Below the pieces are notes generated by a model. The model ran no database searches. It saw only the letters and a list, made by a program, of their open reading frames with translations, and was not told where the DNA came from. Source: Megamonas sp. UBA1799 (GTDB taxonomy: Bacteria; Bacillota; Negativicutes; Selenomonadales; Selenomonadaceae). From it: 25,889 bases of DNA. The stretch is taken from assembly GCA_002319815.1 (NCBI GenBank), contig DCFR01000082.1, forward strand, positions 1 to 25,889, written 5' to 3'. Made by a program: the position numbers and the translations under genes. Below are positions 7,702 through 13,935 of this stretch, in pieces. Every line of letters begins with the position of its first letter. Position 1 is the first letter of the stretch.

Positions 7702-7707
7702 TACCTT
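7678..7707. promoter_or_regulatory. Palindromic operator overlapping the nif promoter
   Basis: Arms at 7678-7689 and 7696-7707 are complementary at 10 of 12 positions around a 6-base centre, with a perfect core GGTAAATA / TATTTACC (7680-7687 and 7698-7705). The palindrome fills the spacer and covers the -10 box, the usual place for a repressor site. I cannot assign the regulator. The sequence is neither the GlnR box (TGTNA-N7-TNACA) nor the NrpR-type GGAA-N6-TTCC. Confidence 0.6.
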
Positions 7708-7739
7708 ATCAGCAAAAAACAGGATAAGCGGTGACATTG

Positions 7740-7777
7740 CAGTCCCAATTCCAAAAAGGAGTTGGGACTGTTTTGTT
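7740..7777 (+). terminator. Terminator-like hairpin in the nifH leader (candidate attenuator)
   Basis: CAGTCCCAATTCC (7740-7752) pairs with GGAGTTGGGACTG (7758-7770) over 13 base pairs including one GU, with a five-A loop, followed by TTTTGTT. It lies about 30 bases after the predicted transcription start and 61 bases before nifH, so it would stop or pause the operon transcript before any gene. A smaller pairing, CTTATC (7705-7710) with GATAAG (7723-7728), precedes it. Confidence 0.6.
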
Positions 7778-7831
7778 GCTGGAGGCTGAAGAAGATTGGT
7801 TATGAAGGCAAAGAAAATGGAGGGATTCAAA

Positions 7832-8653
7832 ATGAGACAGGTAGCAATTTATGGTAAAGGCGGCATTGGTAAATCTACGACGACGCAGAATCTTACGGCA
7901 GGGCTGGCAGAGATGGGGAAAAAAATCATGATTGTCGGGTGTGATCCAAAAGCAGATTCTACACGGCTCATTTTAGGCGGATTGGCGCAAAAGACGGTTT
8001 TGGATACCTTGCGGGAAGAGGGGGAGGATATCGATCTGAAGGCTATTTTAAAAACGGGTTATGCTGGTATTAAGGGAGTTGAATCCGGCGGTCCGGAGCC
8101 GGGGGTTGGTTGTGCCGGGCGCGGGATCATTACTTCTATTAATTTGTTGGAACAGCTGGGTGCGTATACGGATGATTTGGATTATGTGTTTTATGATGTT
8201 TTAGGTGATGTTGTCTGCGGCGGTTTTGCAATGCCGATTCGTGAGGGTAAGGCGCGGGAAATCTACATTGTCTGTTCCGGGGAAATGATGGCGCTTTATG
8301 CCGCCAACAATATTTCCAAGGGCATCATGAAGTATGCTAAAAGTGGCGGAGTACGACTGGGAGGCCTTATTTGCAACAGTCGTAAGGTTGATGGCGAGGC
8401 GGAATTGGTGCAATCAGTGGCGAAAGAAATGGGAACGCAGATGATTCACTTTGTTCCGCGTGATAATGCCGTGCAGCGGGCGGAAATCAATAAGAAAACG
8501 GTTATCGATTATAGTCCGGACGAACCGCAGGCAGATGAATACCGTGCGCTGGCTAAAGAGATTGATGGAAACGATATGTTTGTCATTCCGAAGCCGCTGA
8601 TGCAGGATCGTCTGGAGGAGCTTTTAATGGAACATGGTTTAATGGAAGCTTAA
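7832..8653 (+). CDS. nifH: Nitrogenase iron protein (dinitrogenase reductase) NifH
   Basis: The ATP-dependent electron donor to the MoFe protein, also needed for FeMo-cofactor maturation. The P-loop GKGGIGKS is at residues 8-15. The [4Fe-4S] ligands are Cys94 (GVGCAGRG) and Cys129 (DVVCGG), and Arg97 corresponds to the arginine that is ADP-ribosylated in some diazotrophs. VGCDPKADST and VFYDVLGDVVCGG are canonical switch regions. At 273 residues it is complete. ATG 7832 has GGAGGG (7819-7824) 7 bases upstream and gives the standard MRQVAIYGKGG start; in-frame TTG 7796 and ATG 7802 would add non-conserved residues. It is the first gene of the operon, behind the promoter and hairpin at 7673-7777. 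Confidence 0.98.
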   Translation: MRQVAIYGKGGIGKSTTTQNLTAGLAEMGKKIMIVGCDPKADSTRLILGGLAQKTVLDTLREEGEDIDLKAILKTGYAGIKGVESGGPEPGVGCAGRGIITSINLLEQLGAYTDDLDYVFYDVLGDVVCGGFAMPIREGKAREIYIVCSGEMMALYAANNISKGIMKYAKSGGVRLGGLICNSRKVDGEAELVQSVAKEMGTQMIHFVPRDNAVQRAEINKKTVIDYSPDEPQADEYRALAKEIDGNDMFVIPKPLMQDRLEELLMEHGLMEA

Positions 8654-8719
8654 ACCAATGGGCAATGGAATCTGAGGCAAATTTTCAGGTGCAGTAAAAC
8701 AGAATGTGAGGTGTAAAGT

Positions 8720-9046
8720 ATGATTATGATCAGAGCCGTGGTAAGACCGGAAAAATCAAGCGATGTTCTGTCAGAACTTATGGATGCCGGCTATGTCGGG
8801 GTGACAAAAGAAGAGGTTTATGGACGGGGAAGGCAGAAGGGGATTGTCGTCGGGGAAGTGCATTACGATGAGATTCAGAAAGAACTGCTGATTATTATCG
8901 CCGAGGATAAAGATAAGGATGATATTGTCAAGATTATTTTAAAGAATGCCAAGACCGGCGCCAATGGAAATTTTGGCGATGGCCGCATTTTCATTACACC
9001 TGTCGAAGAAGCCTATACGATTAGTTCGGGAAAAGCGGGTTTATAA
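8720..9046 (+). CDS. nifI1: NifI1, PII-family regulator of nitrogenase
   Basis: A PII-like protein of 108 residues (GlnB type). Together with NifI2 it inhibits dinitrogenase when ammonium is available and releases it in response to 2-oxoglutarate and ATP, as worked out in Methanococcus maripaludis. It starts with MIMIRAVVRPEKSSDVL, has the T-loop core VYGRGRQKGI, and ends with the NifI1-typical TGANGNFGDGRIFI and PVEEAYTISSG. ATG 8720 has GAGGTG 6 bases upstream. It follows nifH after 66 bases and precedes nifI2 by 13, the usual nifH-I1-I2-D order of archaeal and clostridial nif operons. The T-loop lacks the GlnB uridylylation tyrosine context, as is usual for NifI. Confidence 0.95.
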   Translation: MIMIRAVVRPEKSSDVLSELMDAGYVGVTKEEVYGRGRQKGIVVGEVHYDEIQKELLIIIAEDKDKDDIVKIILKNAKTGANGNFGDGRIFITPVEEAYTISSGKAGL

Positions 9047-9059
9047 GGGAGAGAAAGCA

Positions 9060-9458
9060 ATGAAAGAGATTATGGCATTTATTCGCCTGCACATGGTAAA
9101 CCCGACGAAGCAGGCGCTGGCTGAAGCCGGATATCCATCGTTTACCTGCTCCAAGGCGGTAGGACGGGGGAAAAAACCGCTGGCGGCAGAGGCGCTGAAG
9201 GTCATTATAAAAAATGCCGGAGAACTGCCGGCAAATGAACTGGGCGAACATTTATCAGAGGGAGTGCGGTTGGTACCGCGGCGTTCTTTTTCGCTGATTG
9301 TCGACGATGAACAAGTCGAGACAGCCGTGAAGATTATTATCAAGGTCAATCAAACCGGGAATCCCGGCGATGGAAAGCTTTTTGTGATGCCGATTGGCGA
9401 GGGCTGGAATATTCGAACCGGACAGCATCAGGATAAAGAACACAAGCTGGAGGATTAG
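9060..9458 (+). CDS. nifI2: NifI2, PII-family regulator of nitrogenase
   Basis: The partner PII-like subunit of NifI1, 132 residues, longer than NifI1 as usual. It opens with MKEIMAFIRLHMVNPTKQAL and has the motif CSKAVGRGKKP. A longer, more divergent T-loop region follows (about residues 45-80), then GNPGDGKLFVMPIGEGWNIRTG. ATG 9060 follows GGGAGAG at a normal spacing; the frame is open further upstream but only overlapping nifI1. The stop codon overlaps the AGGAGG of nifD, so the two genes should be coupled. The NifI complex binds NifDK directly and blocks NifH access in methanogens; the same role is expected here. Confidence 0.94.
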   Translation: MKEIMAFIRLHMVNPTKQALAEAGYPSFTCSKAVGRGKKPLAAEALKVIIKNAGELPANELGEHLSEGVRLVPRRSFSLIVDDEQVETAVKIIIKVNQTGNPGDGKLFVMPIGEGWNIRTGQHQDKEHKLED

Positions 9459-9469
9459 GAGGCGTCAAT

Positions 9470-11071
9470 ATGAATGAACGGGAGAAAGTTCTGGATCAGT
9501 ATTCCGGGCGGGTATTCAAGAATCGTAAGGATCATATTATTGAATTGGATGAAGCCGGCGTACCGCAGGTAATTGCCGCCAACAGCCGGTCAATTCCAGG
9601 TCTTATGGTCAACCGCGGGTGCTGTTATGCCGGCTGCAAGGGCGTTGTACTGGGACCGATTGCCGATGCGGTGGTGTTGACGCACGGGCCGATCGGATGC
9701 GGCTTTTATAGCTGGGGCACCCGCCGCAACAAGGCGAAGCCGGAAGGCGAAGGTGCAAAGAATTATTTGCAGTATTGTTTTTCTACCGATATGCAGGAGC
9801 CGGATATCGTTTTTGGCGGCGAGAAAAAACTGCGCCAGGCAATCGTTGAGATTATGGAAATCTTCCAACCTAAATGCATTTTTATCTGTTCTACTTGTCC
9901 GGTCGGTTTGATTGGCGATGATATCCAGGCGGTTGCCCGTTGGGTGAAGAGTACGTATAAGATCGCTTGTGCGGCATTTAGCTGCGAAGGCTATAAAGGT
10001 GTCAGCCAGTCGGCCGGTCATCATATTGCCAATAATGGGTTGATGAAGGAGATCATTGGCAGCGGTCAGGCAAAAAACAGCAAGAAGTTTGCGGTGAATT
10101 TGCTGGGTGAATATAACATTGGCGGCGATGGCTGGGAAACGGAACGGCTGCTGAAACAAATCGGCTATGAGGTAGTGTCGGTATTCACAGGAGATGGTTC
10201 CTTTGAAAAGATGAAGAATGCACATACAGCAAATCTGAATCTTGTTCAATGTCATCGATCCATTAATTATATTGCCGAGATGATGAAGGCAAAGTATGGA
10301 ATTGATTGGATAAAGGTGAATTTTATTGGTATCGATGAAACCATTCGTTCCCTGCGCAGCCTGGCAATTTACTTTGATGACGCCGGTTTGAAACAACGGA
10401 CGGAAGAAGTGATCGCCGATGAACTGGCTGCGATTGAAGACCAGCGGCAATATTATCGTTCCCGGCTGACGGGATATACAGCCGGCGTTTTTGTCGGAGG
10501 TTCGCGGTCGCATCATTATCAGAATCTATTGCTGGATTTTGGGATTAAAACGGTTATTGCCGGTTATGAATTTGCCCATCGGGATGATTATGAGGGGCGC
10601 GAGGTGTTGCCGGATATTAAGCCGGATGCGGATAGTAAGAATATTGAACAGTTAAGTCCGGTGGCGGATGAAGCACATTATCATCTGACGCTCAGCAAAG
10701 AACGCTTTGCTGAACTGCAGAATGAAATTGATCTGGAGACATATCACGGCATGTTTCGTGAGATGGCAGACGGCACGGTTACGGTGGATGATTTCAATCA
10801 TTATGAAACCGAGAAGCTGATTGAATTATTTCAGCCCGATATTTTTTATTCAGGGATTAAAGATAAGTATATGATTCAAAAGTCGGGCACGCCGTCGCGA
10901 CAGCTTCATTCTTATGATTACAGCGGGCCATATGCCTGCTTTACCGGCGCCATTAATTTTGCCCGGGATACGTATATGAGTATTTCCGCGCCGGCATGGA
11001 AATATCTGACGCCGCCATGGTTGGTAAGTTCAACCTTAGAGGGCAGCATAGGGGGGACAGAAAATGCTTGA
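9470..11071 (+). CDS. nifD: Nitrogenase MoFe protein alpha chain NifD
   Basis: The catalytic alpha subunit, 533 residues, the same length as I recall for C. pasteurianum NifD. P-cluster cysteines are Cys51 (RGCCYAGCKG), Cys77 (HGPIGCGFYS) and Cys143 (STCPVG). FeMo-cofactor ligands are Cys261 (LVQCHRSINY) and His480 (QLHSYDYSGPY). Val59, Arg85, Gln180 and His184 correspond to Azotobacter residues 70, 96, 191 and 195, which shape substrate reduction. The clostridial insertion lies at about 372-440 (starting DDYEGREVLP). Residue 52 is an extra Cys beside the first P-cluster ligand, where I recall Ala in Azotobacter and C. pasteurianum. ATG 9470 has AGGAGG at 9457-9462. The 3' end overlaps nifK by 8 bases. 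The ligands and the absence of a delta-subunit gene mark a Mo enzyme. Confidence 0.97.
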   Translation: MNEREKVLDQYSGRVFKNRKDHIIELDEAGVPQVIAANSRSIPGLMVNRGCCYAGCKGVVLGPIADAVVLTHGPIGCGFYSWGTRRNKAKPEGEGAKNYLQYCFSTDMQEPDIVFGGEKKLRQAIVEIMEIFQPKCIFICSTCPVGLIGDDIQAVARWVKSTYKIACAAFSCEGYKGVSQSAGHHIANNGLMKEIIGSGQAKNSKKFAVNLLGEYNIGGDGWETERLLKQIGYEVVSVFTGDGSFEKMKNAHTANLNLVQCHRSINYIAEMMKAKYGIDWIKVNFIGIDETIRSLRSLAIYFDDAGLKQRTEEVIADELAAIEDQRQYYRSRLTGYTAGVFVGGSRSHHYQNLLLDFGIKTVIAGYEFAHRDDYEGREVLPDIKPDADSKNIEQLSPVADEAHYHLTLSKERFAELQNEIDLETYHGMFREMADGTVTVDDFNHYETEKLIELFQPDIFYSGIKDKYMIQKSGTPSRQLHSYDYSGPYACFTGAINFARDTYMSISAPAWKYLTPPWLVSSTLEGSIGGTENA

Positions 11072-12428
11072 AGCAACGCCAAAAGAAATAAAAACGCGCA
11101 AAGCTCTGCGCGTCAATCCCTGTAAAACCTGCGAACCGGTAGGCGCTTTGTATGCGGCGCTGGGCGTACATCGCTGTATGCCGCACAGCCATGGATCGCA
11201 GGGCTGCTGTTCGTATCATCGGACCTTCCTTTCGCGTCATTTTAAGGAACCAGCCATTGCGACGACAAGTTCTTTTACCGAAGGCGCTTCGGTTTTCGGC
11301 GGCGGCAGCAATTTAAAAACTGCGGTGAAGAATATTTTCGACATCTATAATCCGGACATTATTGCCGTGCATACGACTTGCTTGAGCGAGACGATCGGCG
11401 ATGATTTGAATTCTTATATTGAATCCATAGACATTCCGGAAGGCAAAGTGGTTGTTCATGCCAATACGCCAAGTTATGCCGGTTCGCATATCGTTGGGTT
11501 CGGCAATATGATGTCAGGATTTATTAAATATCTGGCGGAAAAAAGTCAGGCAAAAACCGATCAGATTGCTATCTTTCCAGGGTTTGTCAATCCAGGAGAT
11601 ATGCGGGAATTAAAGCGTTTGGCCAAGCAGATGCAAGTTCACTATATTATGTTTCCGGACACGAGCGGGGTTTTGGATGCGCCGAATAAAGGGCACTATG
11701 AGATGTACCCACAGGGCGGCACTACGGTGGCTGAGATTCGCGGGCTGGGCGCGGTGAAAAGAGTTCTGGCGTTGGGAGAAGTGACTTGTACGCCGCCGGC
11801 GATGGTGCTGCAGGCAAAATGCGGGGTAAATTTTACCGCATTGCCGCTGCCAATTGGCATTGAAGCAACGGATCAGTATCTTATGGAACTATCCCGTTTG
11901 GTCAACACAGAAGTGTCAGACAGTCTGACAGAAGAACGCGGGCAGTTGGTTGATGTCATTCTGGACGCACAGCAGAATTTTGCGAAAAAAACAGTAGCGA
12001 TTTATGGTGATCCGGATATTGTACTGGGCCTCACGGCGTTTGTTCTGGAAATGGGGATGATTCCTAAATATATTCTCACGGGAACCAAATCCGATCTTTT
12101 TTCCAAAAGAGGCGAAGCTCTGTTTGCTAAATTCGGCGTTTCGGGCTGTCAGGCGCTCAATAATGAGGATCTGTTTACGCTGCATCAATTGATCAAAAAT
12201 GATGGCGTTGATCTTATGATTGGAACGACGCATGGGAAGTATATTGCCCGGGCGGAAGACATTCCCTTGGTGCGGGCCGGATTTCCTGTTTTAGACCGGT
12301 ATGTACATTCTTATATGCCATTGGTTGGGTATCGCGGCGCCATGCGGCTTTTAGAGATGATTTGCAATGCTCTGCTGGATCGTCGGGATCGGGATGCGGC
12401 CGATGAAGATTTTGAACTTGTCATGTAA
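11064..12428 (+). CDS. nifK: Nitrogenase MoFe protein beta chain NifK
   Basis: The beta subunit of the MoFe protein. Its P-cluster ligands are Cys23 (NPCKTCEPVGA), Cys48 (HGSQGCCSYHR) and Cys106 (HTTCLSETIGDD). The 454 residues match the short clostridial form, which lacks the N-terminal extension of proteobacterial NifK. ATG 11064 lies inside the end of nifD behind a run of six Gs, so translation is coupled and subunits should be made in equal amounts. After its stop there are 161 bases before nifE, the largest gap in the operon. Confidence 0.97.
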   Translation: MLEATPKEIKTRKALRVNPCKTCEPVGALYAALGVHRCMPHSHGSQGCCSYHRTFLSRHFKEPAIATTSSFTEGASVFGGGSNLKTAVKNIFDIYNPDIIAVHTTCLSETIGDDLNSYIESIDIPEGKVVVHANTPSYAGSHIVGFGNMMSGFIKYLAEKSQAKTDQIAIFPGFVNPGDMRELKRLAKQMQVHYIMFPDTSGVLDAPNKGHYEMYPQGGTTVAEIRGLGAVKRVLALGEVTCTPPAMVLQAKCGVNFTALPLPIGIEATDQYLMELSRLVNTEVSDSLTEERGQLVDVILDAQQNFAKKTVAIYGDPDIVLGLTAFVLEMGMIPKYILTGTKSDLFSKRGEALFAKFGVSGCQALNNEDLFTLHQLIKNDGVDLMIGTTHGKYIARAEDIPLVRAGFPVLDRYVHSYMPLVGYRGAMRLLEMICNALLDRRDRDAADEDFELVM

Positions 12429-12589
12429 GGGCTTAATTTTATGGGTTGTTTTATGCAAACAGAACCGATATAATTACTTTCAAAGACAGATCAATTGAAT
12501 ATATCGTTCGGCAGGATAGACAAAGGCATGGATACAATGGCGTTGGATGCGCGGTTGTGCTGTGTCTTTTTTTATTGGGAGGGATAGTC

Positions 12590-13933
12590 ATGGGAACAGC
12601 AGTTTTGGAAGAACGAAAGCAGTCCATTATAACGCGTGATTTTGCCTGCAGCGGGGAAGGGTTCGGTTGTGAGCGTGCAAGCGTGGCCGGTTCGGTCAGT
12701 CAGCGCGCGTGTGTATATTGTGGAGCGCGCGTTGTGTTGAATCCTATTACGGACGCCTTTCATATTGTGCATGGTCCGATCGGCTGCGCGAGCTATACCT
12801 GGGATATTCGCGGCAGCCTTTCGAGCGGCAGTGATCTGTATCGGAATAGTTTTTCAACCGATCTGAGGGAAAAAGATATCATCTTTGGCGGGGCAGAAAA
12901 GCTGGCGCGAGCCATTGATGAGATTGTGCAGGAAAAAGATGCCAGGTTGATTTTTGTCTATGCGACTTGTATTGTCGGTGTGATTGGAGACGATATCGAG
13001 GCGGTGTGTCGGGATGCGGAAGAAAAATATCATATCCGGGTGATTCCTGTCAAAGCACCGGGTTTTTCCGGGACAAAATCCCAAGGGTATAAACTGGCCT
13101 GCGAGGCCATGATGCAGCTGATTCGCCCCCACTATAAGGAACAGGAAAAGCCGCAGGGAGTGAATATTCTCGGCGATTTTAATCTGGCGGGAGAGATGTG
13201 GATTATCAAAAATTATTTTCATAAAATTGGCGTTCCGGTCGTATCCACTTTTACCGGCGACGCGTCTTATGACAGTTTGATTCGGGCACCGCAAGCTGCC
13301 TTGAATATTGTGCAGTGTGCGGGTTCCAGTGTGTATCTGGCAAAATGTATGGAAGAAGAGTTTGGCATTCCTTATTTTAAGGTCAGCTTTTTTGGCGTAG
13401 AAGATACGACAAATTCTTTGCTGCGCGTAGCCCATGCCATCGGCCGGCCGGAGGTTATCTGCAGGGCGGAGCAGTTTACTGCGGTAGAAAAAATGAAAGC
13501 CGAGCATTTCTTGGCGCAGTACCGGCCTCATCTGGCTGGCCGACGGGCTGCTATTTATGTCGGCGGCGGCTTTAAAGCAATTTCGTTGATCCGGCAGTTT
13601 GCCGAAATGGGGATTCGTACGGTTGTAGTCGGCACACAGACGGGCAGTAAAGATGATTATGAAGTGATCCGGCATTTGACCGAGGACGATACGGTTATTC
13701 TGGATGATACAAATCCGGCGGAATTGGAGCGTTTTATGAGAGAAATGCGAGCGGATATTCTGGTTGGCGGCGTGAAGGAGCGGCCGCTGGCCTATAAACT
13801 CGGGATTGCCTTTTGCGATCATAATCATGAACGCAAACATGCGCTGGGGGGATATGAAGGCGTTGTGAATTTTACGCAGGAAATCAATTTGAGTTTGAAT
13901 AGTCCGGTTTGGAAATATTTGCGAGGTGCCTGA
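12590..13933 (+). CDS. nifE: FeMo-cofactor scaffold subunit NifE
   Basis: The alpha-like half of the NifEN scaffold on which the NifB cluster is matured to FeMo-cofactor. It is a paralogue of NifD with conserved CVYCGAR, VHGPIGCASYTWD, SFSTDLREKDIIFGG, YATCIVGVIGDD and NIVQCAGSS. At 447 residues from ATG 12590 it is normal; GGGAGGGA (12577-12584) sits just upstream. The same frame runs 48 codons further upstream, but that stretch has a poor start context and is not NifE-like. Its stop is 2 bases from the start of nifN-B, so the scaffold halves are made together. Confidence 0.95.
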   Translation: MGTAVLEERKQSIITRDFACSGEGFGCERASVAGSVSQRACVYCGARVVLNPITDAFHIVHGPIGCASYTWDIRGSLSSGSDLYRNSFSTDLREKDIIFGGAEKLARAIDEIVQEKDARLIFVYATCIVGVIGDDIEAVCRDAEEKYHIRVIPVKAPGFSGTKSQGYKLACEAMMQLIRPHYKEQEKPQGVNILGDFNLAGEMWIIKNYFHKIGVPVVSTFTGDASYDSLIRAPQAALNIVQCAGSSVYLAKCMEEEFGIPYFKVSFFGVEDTTNSLLRVAHAIGRPEVICRAEQFTAVEKMKAEHFLAQYRPHLAGRRAAIYVGGGFKAISLIRQFAEMGIRTVVVGTQTGSKDDYEVIRHLTEDDTVILDDTNPAELERFMREMRADILVGGVKERPLAYKLGIAFCDHNHERKHALGGYEGVVNFTQEINLSLNSPVWKYLRGA

Positions 13934-13935
13934 AT

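Noticed and set aside
7705..7770. ANTAR-type dual hexaloop antiterminator in the nif leader
   Set aside because: Two stem-loops exist, but the loops are 12 and 5 bases and do not show the A-N-N-G hexaloop pattern; kept only as an attenuator of unknown mechanism.
7761..7783. Possible sigma-54 promoter (TTGGGAC...TTGCTGG) just upstream of nifH
   Set aside because: The GG and GC dinucleotides are 13 bases apart instead of 12, the flanking bases are poor, and the segment is the 3' arm and T tract of the leader hairpin.
6741..11071. Possibility that the operon encodes an Fe-only or vanadium nitrogenase, suggested by the AnfO-like gene
   Set aside because: There is no delta-subunit gene, NifD carries the clostridial Mo-type insertion and the operon has NifE, NifN-B and modABC.
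12446..12589. 48-codon N-terminal extension of NifE with a hydrophobic stretch
   Set aside because: No family similarity and no ribosome site; ATG 12590 has a good site and gives a normal NifE.
12854..13840. Long open frame (328 codons) antisense to nifE, and a similar one at 9590-10516 antisense to nifD
   Set aside because: The sense strands encode clear NifE and NifD with all conserved residues; the antisense translations have no recognisable domains.
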